From contig NC_090153.1 in the NCBI RefSeq assembly GCF_017916325.1, positions 510,001 to 574,000 on the forward strand: DNA of 64,000 nt. The letters run 5' to 3'. The first letter of the stretch is position 1; each line of letters opens with the position of its first letter. Source of the DNA: Leishmania martiniquensis (lineage: Eukaryota; Euglenozoa; Kinetoplastea; Trypanosomatida; Trypanosomatidae). Position numbers and translations under genes: made by a program. The notes under the pieces are model-generated. The model searched no databases. It saw only the letters and a list, made by a program, of their open reading frames with translations, and had not been told where the DNA came from. This document shows positions 19,990 to 30,300 of this stretch, piece after piece.

Positions 19990-22101
19990 ATGACGTTCTC
20001 GTCCAAAGCGGCGTCATGCGCTGGGCAGCCCAAAGCTGCTGGCGAGCCTGTCGAGGTGTATCGACGCTACCCTGCACCGGAGATGGTGCAGTTGACTGTC
20101 AAAGCAGCAACCACGACCTCTGCTGGAGGCCCAGCGATGCCGCCGTCGTCCACGTCGAGTGTGTGCAACGACACGGAGGTATCGACGGCTACGCACGAAG
20201 CCACTACGTGCATCGCGCTCCGGCTGCGCTGGGGCGTGCAAGCCAAGGACCTCCGCAGAGTCTATGAAATGCACGAGGACGCGTACCCGATCAGCTATAC
20301 CGCCTCCTACTATGAATGGCTACTGAATCACGACGCCTGTATAGGTCTGGTTGCGTTGGTGACCGAGGAGACGTACAAGGAGGGGACAAATCGCTGGAGA
20401 GAGATGAATGACAGTACGCTGGATGCGTGGGCGGCGCAAGCAGCACCGGTTGCATCGTCGCTGTCCACCTCTTTGCCGGATTCCATCCCTCCAGCGGGTC
20501 CGCCACCGGCTTCGCAGTGCAGGCCGACGGCTGAGGCGCTGCAGGAAAGGGCCCAGATACTGAGCATCATTGCAGAGCAGGAGCGCATAGCTGCTCGCGA
20601 GGAGACCGATAGTCATCCCGAAGGCACCACGGGAGTGAGCAGTGACGCAGGCAGTCATGCGGCGGCGCATACCGTGATCGTAGGCTTCATCATTGGCCAG
20701 ATCGCCTATGCTCGTCACGACGCAGGCCACCTTCTTTCGAACCCTACTGCCTACATCGGCTCCTTCGCTGTCGACACACCCTTTCAGACCTGCGGGGTGG
20801 GGCACGCGCTGTTGCAACGCTTCATCACGTATGTGACGCAGCAGCGCCCCATCTACGCTCAGGACTACTTACACTATGACGAACGGAAGCTGATCGCTCT
20901 GCTGGCGGACGCACAGATCAAGAAGCGCAAGGCAGGGGTGAATGAGCTGCTCAATAGTGCCTTCGCCTCCGCTGCGGCTGGCGCATCCGACGACGGTGGC
21001 GATGGCACTCGGCAGGTGGCGGAGAATCCATCAGGTGCGCCACTGTCGCCACCACCGATCTCCTCCGCTACGCCATCCCCGCTGTCGAGGCCCGCCCCGC
21101 CCCCGCCCTCAGTTTTCCAGAGCCTTGTCTACGCGCTCCTACCGGAACTGCAAGGCTGGATGGAAGATCGGCAGGCGCGCCTCCGACTGCGGCGTTGTGG
21201 GCTGGCAGAGGAGGACATCGACGCGCAGCGCTTCCGCGATCGACTGGCCTCAGATGCGCTCACGGACGAGGAAGCAGAAGAGGTACGCCGAGGCGCACGC
21301 CGCTTTGTTGTTGAAACCGGCGTGCGGGACGTTTGGCTGCACTGTCTCCCCGGTAACCTCAAAGCCATCAGATTTTACGCTCACCGCGGCTTTAGGCTGC
21401 ACCGTGTGCTGACGGGGTACTACGACATCAGTGGGGTTCCATACGATGCCCACCTTCTCCACTATGCCCGCAGCAGTGATGGGCCAGCTGCCGTGTCAGT
21501 TGCGTCAGCCGAGCATTCCTCCGCAGGTGTGACTGGCAGGTTGACGGATATAGGCCGCGGGGGGGAGCGCTGTGCGGCGCCGAGGGGGGAGGAAGTAACT
21601 GGTCTTGATGGCGCCGCTTTCGTGACCGCTGCAGCGCCTGTGTCTTCTTTGCCTTCGCTGCCGCCACCGTCGACGGGCCTTCGCCGCCGCCGTGGGGTAC
21701 CCCCGCTGGGTGAAGAGGGTGGCGTGGCAGCAGCCGAGTTGGCTGTAGCTGAGGGAGGCAGGGTCGCGACACCAGCTGCCACCACTTCCACCTTCACTGG
21801 TGCGGCAGGCGCACTGGCGGAGAAGGCCACGCGGGTTGCACAGACCTCCCCCCAGACCGCCTCGTGGCTGTCTCCTCGCACGTACCCAGTCGTGGCGGAT
21901 ATAATCCTTTGCACGGCGGCGAAGGGTCAGGAGGAGTGGCGACGCCGCACAGGCTCTAAAGGTCCTGGCGATGTGAAAGGGCAGCGGCCAGGGTGGTGGG
22001 AGACGGTGCGCGAGGTGATTTTCGCCGCCAACGCGTTGGGGCTGCTATGTGTGGTGCTGTGGCTGACCTACAATATTGCCCTGACTGGAACGGTGGAGTA
22101 G
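19990..22101 (+). CDS. NAA60: NAA60-like GNAT N-terminal acetyltransferase with C-terminal membrane anchor
   Basis: 703 residues from the ATG at 19990. The frame extends upstream into SIDER2 sequence, which is unlikely to be coding. A GNAT fold is split by a long insert: strand/helix segment YEMHEDAYPISYTASYY near 95-111, strand IVGFIIGQIAYA near 230-241, the acetyl-CoA loop QTCGVG at 266-271, then about 170 inserted residues, then VWLHCLPGNLKAIRFYAHRGF at 448-468 and YYDISGVPYDAHLLHY. Human NAA60 has closely similar segments. Its catalytic Tyr97 and His138 correspond to Tyr255 and His451 here. A hydrophobic segment at about 676-698, four residues from the C-terminus, would be a tail anchor; human NAA60 is also tethered to Golgi membranes by its C-terminus. 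The expected role is acetylation of N-termini of membrane proteins from the cytosolic side. The large Pro/Ser/Ala insertions are unusual for the family. Confidence 0.8.
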   Translation: MTFSSKAASCAGQPKAAGEPVEVYRRYPAPEMVQLTVKAATTTSAGGPAMPPSSTSSVCNDTEVSTATHEATTCIALRLRWGVQAKDLRRVYEMHEDAYPISYTASYYEWLLNHDACIGLVALVTEETYKEGTNRWREMNDSTLDAWAAQAAPVASSLSTSLPDSIPPAGPPPASQCRPTAEALQERAQILSIIAEQERIAAREETDSHPEGTTGVSSDAGSHAAAHTVIVGFIIGQIAYARHDAGHLLSNPTAYIGSFAVDTPFQTCGVGHALLQRFITYVTQQRPIYAQDYLHYDERKLIALLADAQIKKRKAGVNELLNSAFASAAAGASDDGGDGTRQVAENPSGAPLSPPPISSATPSPLSRPAPPPPSVFQSLVYALLPELQGWMEDRQARLRLRRCGLAEEDIDAQRFRDRLASDALTDEEAEEVRRGARRFVVETGVRDVWLHCLPGNLKAIRFYAHRGFRLHRVLTGYYDISGVPYDAHLLHYARSSDGPAAVSVASAEHSSAGVTGRLTDIGRGGERCAAPRGEEVTGLDGAAFVTAAAPVSSLPSLPPPSTGLRRRRGVPPLGEEGGVAAAELAVAEGGRVATPAATTSTFTGAAGALAEKATRVAQTSPQTASWLSPRTYPVVADIILCTAAKGQEEWRRRTGSKGPGDVKGQRPGWWETVREVIFAANALGLLCVVLWLTYNIALTGTVE

Positions 22102-22988
22102 AGGGAACACCAGATATTGATCGTGAAGACGTGTATGTGTGTATCTGCTTATTCGCTAGTGCTCTGCCGGTAGCGGCGGCGCTGGGACGATGGGGCGATA
22201 GGGCGCTGGGCGTTGCCGCCTGTTCCCGGCACATCCACTTGCACATTCATACACGCACCTGATTGGAAGGCGACACACACACACACACAGAAAAAGGCAG
22301 CGACTGCGCAGTGACGCAAAGTATGCGGGGAGGGGCGCCATTTCGTCTCCTCTTTGCAAAGAGGTCAGCGTGCAGGGCGGTAGGGAGCAGGTGACGATTG
22401 GGTGCGTGCGCGTGTGTAGATGCCCATTGTGTGTGTGTGTGTAGAACGCGGAGGTGCGCGGGAGTATGGACAAACGCGTCTCGCACTCCTTGTAGCCCAT
22501 CCCCAACCCACACCCACATGCATTCACCCTCCCTCTTTCTCACACTTACGGAGGGGCGACACGCGATCTTTGCAATGCCCACCCCATCCCCCTCACAATC
22601 CTCCAGCGTACCTTTTGCCCCTCCCTTCGATTTTCCCGTCCTCTCCCCGATGACGCGTGCCGATGGCGCACTGGACTACGTGTGACGTTAACCGGGAGCA
22701 CCGCCCCATCCCTCCCCTCTCACACCGCTTCACGTATCCACACACCTCACAGCGCCACTCTCACGCGTTGTCTTCATCAGCCACTGAGTAGGTCCACAAG
22801 GCAGCAGAAGACGGGAGAAATCCATTCAAGAAGGCGCGGGCGCCTCTTTCCTCTGCTCGCTTCGTCACCGTCTTCTCCCACCTCCTCTCTCCGCGTGCGC
22901 GTCCCCATACTTGCCTGTATATCCACAGACGCCACTCCCTTCCTCTCTGATTGCTGTGTATGTATCTCATTTTTCTTCACCGTATCTC
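22102..22988 (+). other. Intergenic region / UTRs before the pseudo-PCS gene
   Basis: 0.9 kb with TG/CA repeats (22273-22288 and 22426-22442) and C/T tracts at 22690-22790 and 22845-22920. AG at 22927-22928, following the tract at 22850-22924, is a reasonable spliced-leader acceptor. It would give a 5' UTR of about 60 nt and supports the start at 22989. Confidence 0.45.
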
Positions 22989-25900
22989 ATGTCCAGATTT
23001 GCCTCGCCATCTGCTGACCAGCCGCCGCCCTCGCACTTGAGAGCGTCGAGCACAGGCGGCAAGAGCGCTGCGCCGGCTCTGCCCCCCACCCTCAGCCCCG
23101 CCAAAGCGGCGCCGCCAGTGAATTGGAATAGCGTAAAGCGGATGGCGCGCGTGAAGCTGAACCCTACAACGCGCGTCGCCTCAGTGCTGCCCTGCGCTGA
23201 TGCGCCACAGACGAACAGCTTTCAGGTCAGCTCCGTGCCGCTCGCCCCAACGATGACGCCTTCCTGTGCTCCAGTGACCCTCAACGCCGATCAACACGTG
23301 GTGGAGGCTGTGCACGCCGCCTTCGAGAAGACGGAGGCGCACCTCAAGGCCATCGAGGCCAAGCTGAACTTCATGCACGAGGAGATGCAGCGGACTGCGT
23401 CGCCGGTGACGTCGTGCGAGACATCAGTCAAGAACCCGAATAGCAACCCAGCGGCGCCCAGTTTTCTCAGCCCTCTCGCCCCCTACGTCACAAACGGCCC
23501 GCCCAGCAGTAAGGCCGCGGCGAGTCATCATCTGCAGCCGATTCTCCCTGCAATGGCGGCGCCACTTTCCCCTATCCCGTCTGCGCAGGCGTCGAGTTCA
23601 GCCGAGGCAGCTAAAAGAAAGACATTTCCTACCGCAGTGGTGGCCGTGGTATCCGCTGTGGCCGCTGCACCAGTCGCCGCCAAAGTTCATGAGCAGCCCC
23701 ACTCGCAAGATCATTGCTTCCCCGTTGACGATACGAACGTGCTCGAGAGCCCCAGCGACAGCAACAGCAGCTACTCGTCGTCGGACAACGACGCGAGCGA
23801 GAGCACTAGCGCTTCAGAGCGAACGCTGCCGGTTGGTGCGCCGCTGAGTGCCGGAGAGCCGGCGCGCCCGCCCGCCGAGGCGCCGGCTGCAGCTGCGGAG
23901 AAGAGTGAGTCCAGCCATGGGGTGGCAGCGCCACTGCGTCAGGGCTTTGGCCTTAAGCGTGTTTCGCACGCGAGCGCACCGCCCATGGGTGGCGCCACCG
24001 GTCATCGACAGGCCGTCCGATTCAATAACGGGGATGCATCAACGACAACGAGCACCTTGCAATCTTCACTCGACAAATACTCCGCCGAGGTCTCCGGAGA
24101 CACGGGCGAGACGATGACGGTGGGTCGTCATTTTCGCCGCATCTCCGAGCAGAGGAGCGCGAAGGCGGATGCCACGGCGTATCTTTCTCTCGGGGCAGCC
24201 GGCAGCCACGCACTCGACAGCGCCCAGGCTGCCAACGGCATCAGGAGTGCGACGCGCCGCCAAGGCTCCAGCATAAAGCACGTGCGGGAAAGCTTTTTAG
24301 CACCAATCCCAGGCTTCGATGACTTGCTCTCGCGCACAGAGTCAGGCCTGTTCGACAATCATGACATCAAGAAGCTGTTGCTGCGCGGCGCGCCTTGCTC
24401 GTGGCTGTGCTGCGCGGCGCTGGCGATCAGCTACGTGTCGGGGGTGCCGACGCCAGTGGAGAAGCTGTTGCGGGCAAATCGCATGGGTGTGCACTACATC
24501 TCCTTCCCTACGATCACCTTGGCAGAGCTCTTCGACGTCGTGAACGATTACATCCACACACGCTACCACCGCACCGCGGAATACAATGGGAACTGCACGG
24601 AGGACGAGTTCGAGGACGATGAGGATGCGGCGCAGTACCTGAGTGAGGACGAACTGAAGCAGCTGGCGAACATTCACTGCGAGATGGCCACCTTCGACAC
24701 AGACGTGCTGGATCTGGGGTCTGGCGAGGACATCCACGGCATGGGTGAGCACCCACCCATCACGAGCCTGGCGCAGTTTCGGAAGGAGCTGCTGTTGCAT
24801 CTTGAGGAGGAGAGCTCGATGTACATTTTCAACTATGATCCACACGTGTTGGAGCAGGCCCAGCTGCGGCTGCGCAGCAACCAGTGCGACACCGAGGAGG
24901 AGGCCGCTGCGGTCATGGCGACGGCCCGCTTTCCCGCCAGCGCGAGCGGCCTATTCGGCATTTTGTTGAGCTTTGATCCTGTGAAGCACGAAGTGAGGCT
25001 GCGGACGCCATACCTCGCAGCGGAGCATCATCCGCTGCGCTTCGACGGCGAGGGGGAGGCCGGGGAGGGGGCCCGCGTGGGGCGGAGCATGCGCCATTTC
25101 GCCAGCGCCTTCGCGAACCTCGTGATGGAGGAGCATGTGGTGAGCCTGCAGGCGCTTTACAACTCAGTGCTGCAGGTTGACGGTTACTCACGCCTCTCAC
25201 GCGGGTTTGTGCGCGTCTTCAAGAGCGCGTCGTTCGCGCCAAAGGTTCCATCTATGTTCCCGCTCTTTGTGCTGGACGGCAGCAGCGCCGGAGGCCTTAT
25301 AACAAGCGTGCTGGATGTGAAGATTGCGCCGCACGTGCTGGGTCTTGCCATGCTGCACCACCTCTCCGTGACCTTCCTTCTGTCGGACTCGGCGCGTCGC
25401 AAGCAGAGCAGCCGCAACCTACTTAGCAAGGCGAACGTGTGCGATGTCAAGCTGCGAGGCATTCCGCTGACGAAGGTGTGCCAGCAGCTGCGGCTGCCGC
25501 TGTCCATGATCGTGTGTGAAAGCAACAGAAGCTCTATCGCGGCGGCATACGTGTGGTATCACCTCTTCCTTCAGCAGCTGCAGATCAGCAAGGAGGTGCA
25601 CATCGGCCTGATCTTACCCTCTCGCCGCGAGGGCGCCGCGGATGGGCAGCCCAACATCACCGATAGCGAGTTCCTTCACCACCTGCAACTGATGGTCCAG
25701 TCAGAAAGCGTGATGCTCATCAGCTTCGACATCAATGTCGCCCTGAACGTGCGCATTGATGCCAGGCGCGAGCCGGCGCACTTCGCCATCATCATCGGTG
25801 TGGATGAGGCGCGCGGCATTGTGCGGCTGGCGGACGTGAACGTGAAACGGTTCCGCAAGACGTGGCACATCCACATCTCGCGTCTGTACAACGCCGTCAT

Positions 25901-27338
25901 GGGGTATGGTTACATGGTCGCCTCCAAGGACAGGAAGGTGATCAAGTCCCTAAAGGGGACACAGTTTCAGGAGGACGCGCTGCAGTGCGCGCGCAACTTC
26001 CTACCCCCGCCAACGCCGCCAGCGTACCAGCGCTTCGAGTACCCGTCCTGCCCGTACCCTCTGACTGTGCTGGCCGACGCGGTGGAGCGATTAGGCTTCC
26101 CGGGGACTAATGTGGAGCGCTTCCTTAACTTCTGCGGCTTTCACATCTCCTACTTCTTATCGCGCGATATGCCGCTCGAGGGGGCAGCGATTGTGATCCA
26201 GAACTATTCCCACTACGCCCTCGACGATGCCGTGAGCGTGACGACGACGCACTACGACTACTGCGAGGGGAACCCTCCGCCCAACGACGGCGTGGCTGAG
26301 GCGGGCGTGACGCCTGCTTACCCGACGCGGTCAGAGGCGGACTTACTGAAAGCCATTCAGTACACCATCGCCGAGCCTGCCAAGCGCAAGCTGATCATCA
26401 AGTACGACACGAAAGTTGTGCAGGCGAATTCGGGAGTGTGGAACGGAAACGAGGGCAGCAGCTTCGCCTTTGTGATTGCCTACGAGGCGCCGACGAAGAT
26501 GGTGGTGCTCTCTGACGCGAGTCCGTCCTCTTTTCACCGGCCGTTTGTCTGTCCCCTGACGCTGCTGTTCAACGCCGTGTGCAGTTGGGACAGTGTCGTC
26601 TTACGCGGGCGTGGGTCGATACTGCTGACAACGGAGGTGTCGCAGGAATACTTGTTCGAGGACACGAAGGGCTACGACATGGCACACGCCCTCGTGCATC
26701 ATCCCTTCAAGCCCATTTTCTCAGCGGCCTGCTCCTGCCTGGCGCTCGCATCGACGGAGATGATGATGAACATTTCGACCCCCACCTTGCTCGGTGGCGC
26801 CCCGATCCACACCGATCGCGAAAATAAGAAGTACAGGCGTTACAACAACATCTTTTCCGCCGAGGACTTCCTTTACGCCCTGCCCTCCTTCAGCGTGTGC
26901 GACTGGCGCACGCAGTCGGTTGACATCCGGGACATTGCGGGCATTGCCAACAGGGCGTTCAGGACGCTGAAGCTGCCGCTACGCGCTGTGAATGTGCTCC
27001 CTGAAAAAGGTGCCGACCCGGCGGCGCTTCTGCGTGCCTGCAGCGGTGTGAGCGGCCTTCTGACGATCACCCTCGTCACCTACGATACAGGCGTGCTACA
27101 CGGAGTTCCAGGATCGTCCGCGGGCCTAGTGAATCGCGTACACGCTTTAGACGATGAGGCGAAGACGCAGCCGCAGGTTCCAGGAGTGTCGAAAAGCAGC
27201 GTGGGCTTCGTGCAGCTGCTGGAGGGTGATCCGTGCCGCTGGGGCGCGTGCTTCGAGCGCTCTGCTGAGGAGCTGGTGCGCGCTGTCAAGGGCATCTATC
27301 GCGTAGAAGAGGTGGTCGAGGATGGAGTGAATGGTTGA
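22989..27338 (+). CDS. Large protein with four degenerate phytochelatin-synthase/papain-like units
   Basis: 1449 residues from the ATG at 22989, which lies downstream of a likely acceptor. Residues 1-450 are largely disordered, with a short coiled coil at about 101-132. Four units of 180-300 residues follow. Unit 1 (about 460-770) has Cys474/Cys475 in LCCAALAIS, where phytochelatin synthase (PCS) has its catalytic Cys, but the His and Asp sites read Leu and Thr. Unit 2 (about 770-1000) has His931 and Asp949, 18 residues apart as in Arabidopsis PCS1 (His162/Asp180), in a context like PCS, but the Cys site is Leu784 before a preserved Gly-Leu-Ala. Unit 3 (about 1010-1225) keeps Asp1176 but has Ser1158 for His, then PLTLLFNAV, close to the PCS segment. 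Unit 4 (about 1235-1449) has Cys1248/Cys1250 near its start. No unit shows a full triad, so a binding or scaffold role is more likely than synthesis. Function is unknown; the fold assignment is inferred from these motifs. Confidence 0.6.
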   Translation: MSRFASPSADQPPPSHLRASSTGGKSAAPALPPTLSPAKAAPPVNWNSVKRMARVKLNPTTRVASVLPCADAPQTNSFQVSSVPLAPTMTPSCAPVTLNADQHVVEAVHAAFEKTEAHLKAIEAKLNFMHEEMQRTASPVTSCETSVKNPNSNPAAPSFLSPLAPYVTNGPPSSKAAASHHLQPILPAMAAPLSPIPSAQASSSAEAAKRKTFPTAVVAVVSAVAAAPVAAKVHEQPHSQDHCFPVDDTNVLESPSDSNSSYSSSDNDASESTSASERTLPVGAPLSAGEPARPPAEAPAAAAEKSESSHGVAAPLRQGFGLKRVSHASAPPMGGATGHRQAVRFNNGDASTTTSTLQSSLDKYSAEVSGDTGETMTVGRHFRRISEQRSAKADATAYLSLGAAGSHALDSAQAANGIRSATRRQGSSIKHVRESFLAPIPGFDDLLSRTESGLFDNHDIKKLLLRGAPCSWLCCAALAISYVSGVPTPVEKLLRANRMGVHYISFPTITLAELFDVVNDYIHTRYHRTAEYNGNCTEDEFEDDEDAAQYLSEDELKQLANIHCEMATFDTDVLDLGSGEDIHGMGEHPPITSLAQFRKELLLHLEEESSMYIFNYDPHVLEQAQLRLRSNQCDTEEEAAAVMATARFPASASGLFGILLSFDPVKHEVRLRTPYLAAEHHPLRFDGEGEAGEGARVGRSMRHFASAFANLVMEEHVVSLQALYNSVLQVDGYSRLSRGFVRVFKSASFAPKVPSMFPLFVLDGSSAGGLITSVLDVKIAPHVLGLAMLHHLSVTFLLSDSARRKQSSRNLLSKANVCDVKLRGIPLTKVCQQLRLPLSMIVCESNRSSIAAAYVWYHLFLQQLQISKEVHIGLILPSRREGAADGQPNITDSEFLHHLQLMVQSESVMLISFDINVALNVRIDARREPAHFAIIIGVDEARGIVRLADVNVKRFRKTWHIHISRLYNAVMGYGYMVASKDRKVIKSLKGTQFQEDALQCARNFLPPPTPPAYQRFEYPSCPYPLTVLADAVERLGFPGTNVERFLNFCGFHISYFLSRDMPLEGAAIVIQNYSHYALDDAVSVTTTHYDYCEGNPPPNDGVAEAGVTPAYPTRSEADLLKAIQYTIAEPAKRKLIIKYDTKVVQANSGVWNGNEGSSFAFVIAYEAPTKMVVLSDASPSSFHRPFVCPLTLLFNAVCSWDSVVLRGRGSILLTTEVSQEYLFEDTKGYDMAHALVHHPFKPIFSAACSCLALASTEMMMNISTPTLLGGAPIHTDRENKKYRRYNNIFSAEDFLYALPSFSVCDWRTQSVDIRDIAGIANRAFRTLKLPLRAVNVLPEKGADPAALLRACSGVSGLLTITLVTYDTGVLHGVPGSSAGLVNRVHALDDEAKTQPQVPGVSKSSVGFVQLLEGDPCRWGACFERSAEELVRAVKGIYRVEEVVEDGVNG

Positions 27339-30300
27339 GGTCATGGAGAAGGGCGTTCCTGTGTCTTTTCACCTTGCACTTTTTTACCCGTATTGCCTTT
27401 GTCTCATTCCCCCGCCTCTCTCTCTCTGTGTATGTGTACGTGTGTCTGCTCGTCATGTCCAGCCCTCTGCCCTCTTGTTTTTTTACATTTCGTTACAATA
27501 GCGGCATCTCAGATCTTTTTTGTCCGCCTTTTTGCGATCGCCGTCGCTGCACTTGTGGGCGTTCGCTTTTTTCTTTTTGGCGGATGCAGTATGAAACCCG
27601 TTTCCGTGTGTGCTGTGGAACTTGGTGTGCTGTCCGAGCAGCTTCACCCCCCTCCCCTACCCTCCCCCCCAGCGGCCTCTGCGTAGGCGAGAGTGCGTCA
27701 GTGCGGGTTCCTCCCCAAATGTACATGTGCCATCATTTTCCCCTCCCCCGCCCACCTTTACGGAATGACCCGCTTACTCTATGTGCCTTCACCTTAGCTG
27801 CGGATGCTCATGACCCTCATTTTTTTTTGCCCCCCCTCTTTCTCCCCCTCCTTCTCCCCCCTCCCACCCCCAACACCTCCTCTACACCCTTCGTTCGACC
27901 GATAAACCATCCGTCAACGTCGGACATGCGTTCTCTCTCCTGTTCATTACCATCGACACGTAAACGGCGTGAGTGTGTGACTGACGACTGCGTCGGAGTG
28001 CCAACACGCTTTTATCTGGGCTTCTTCGTGAGCTGACTCTCTCTCTCACACACACACGCACACAGGCACACACTGCCGCTAACTTTTTTTTCCTGGATGC
28101 GCTTTGCACTTTTGTTTTCCTTGAGCGATTCCTTCATGAGACAGAAACTGAAGAGAGAGGATGGAGCGGATGGGGAGCATCGGCATCGCAGCAGCACAAA
28201 TACGGCAGAGTTCCACACCCGCTGCTCTTTCCTGTACTTGTCTTGGCTGCTGTCACCGCGGCTTTTCTGTCGGCCGCAGTCGCGAGTGGGCGGGGGGGAG
28301 GAGGGCCTTTCCGTGTCCGTGCAATTTTGTTTTAAAAATTTGCTCCCCTCTCTGCCTCCGCTTCACCTGCGTTCTCTTCCCGCTTCTGCTTTTCGGTCCC
28401 GCGCTGGTGGGGGATTATCCTCTCTGTTTCGCCACTGCCATCCAAACCTCTCTCTGAGCGCACCGCCAAGACGAGAGAGGGGAGTAAGAAAAAAGTGAAC
28501 ACAACCGTCACCGTACGAGCAACAGGCAACAACGAAAAAAAGGTGCGCAGTCCAGAAAAGAGGAGGAGGAGAGGGTAAGAGGACTCCCTCCGTCGCCCTC
28601 CCCCTCCTCCCTCTCTCCCCCCTTTTTCCCTCCAACTGCTCACTTGCGGTGCACACGTGAAGATACCTTCGTGCTAAATGCCATCTCTTGTCTGTACCTT
28701 TTTTTCCTCCCCCCTCCCTCTCCCCCTCCCCTCGCTGACACCCTCGATAGTACCGAAGGTAGCATCGTCCAGGGGGGGTTGGGAAGTCAGCGCCCCACTC
28801 CCTGTCGAGAAGTCACGGGTACCCTGCAGACCGCTCTGGGGAACGGCTGCGTGGCTCTTCGGCACCAGCGGGCAGATCTGAGCTGGTGGACTGCCGAAGA
28901 GAAGTGCGGTCGTGACTGCGTCTTACGCCGACCCGATGCAAGTTGCCTCAGCGACGCAGCGCATGTACGCATCTGCGCACCGTTTTCTGCCCTTGCTGCG
29001 TTTTATTTACGTTGAGTGTGGGTGCCGTACCTTTCACCGAGCTGTATGCGGCGAAACGGCAACGGCGCCCCAAGCGGTGTGGAGTGTCGCTCGCTCCCCT
29101 GGCGCAGCTTTCTCCGGACAGACGGTGGGTGAGCCTTGGCTTTATATGTATAGTTGGCCACTTTGTCGTGGCAGCGTGGACCCGGTGGAAAGGTCTTTGC
29201 TTTCGTTTTGGAATTCTCATCAATGCGCCCGCCGACTGCATCGCTGTCGGCTGCGGTGTGCACACAATGCGCGTCTCCGTGGAACTGGAAAAGCGAAATA
29301 ACTCGAGAGGTGGAAGATATCTAATCCTGCCCTGTCTCGGGAAGCCTCTACGGGTGGGCGGGTGCGAGCTTCGCGGCCCTCTGCGTGGCGCTATTCTTGC
29401 CTGGCCGCAGTTTTTCGGTGATGGGGCTTGACGGGGAGGAAGGGACTGGTGGCCGGGGTGACGACCTTGCCCACCTCCTCGTAGGCAAAGGTGGAGGGAA
29501 AGGGTGAGAGAGGCCTTGCTATGCAGCCGGGGCGGAAGGAACGACGCGAGCTGCATGTGCGCGCTGGTCGGCGGCACGCTCCGATTTCTGTGTTCCTCAT
29601 GTCTGCCTCATCGTCACCGCGGGGTAGCTCGCCGAGGAGGAGAGGAGGAGGGAGGGGGGCCCTTTCTCACCTTTCCCACGGGCGGCACACGCTGACATTG
29701 ATAGCGGGCAAAGAGTGACCTTCGCACCTTTCACGCAGCGACCGCGGCTGAGGCAAAGGGAGGCGTGTGGCGCAGAGGGCGGTGAAGGAAAGTGGAGGGT
29801 TGCGCTGCCATCCACGACGGCTTCTCCCTCTTCTTCGTGCGCCACATTCGTTGTTTTCCCCTTGCATGCTGCTTTTTCTCTTGCGCATCTCTCTCTCTGA
29901 TGGGTACACCGTCTCTCTCGCTATTCTCACGCCCCTTCCCTGCCCTCCACCAACTTTCCCGCGTGCGTTGACAGGCATGCACACATACTCCTCGTGTTTC
30001 TCATGGGGCACGCACACGCGCGCCTTTCTCTCCCTTTCTCTCTCTGGGTGCGCTTTCACTATATGTGTGCTTTTTTATCGTGTTGTGGGCTCCTCTGTGC
30101 ATCCCCCTTCTCCCCATTTCCCCACCTCACCGCCTCGTCATTGCTGCCTCAGGAGCTCATATCGATACAGTTTAGATGAACTAAACGTCTCTTGCTCTTG
30201 CGCACGTGCCTGTCCTTGCTGCCTTGCTGCAGCCCCGTCCCTTTTTGCCGCCTTGCAACGCACATTAATATCATCGGGTACGAGTAACGCGGTGCGTGCG

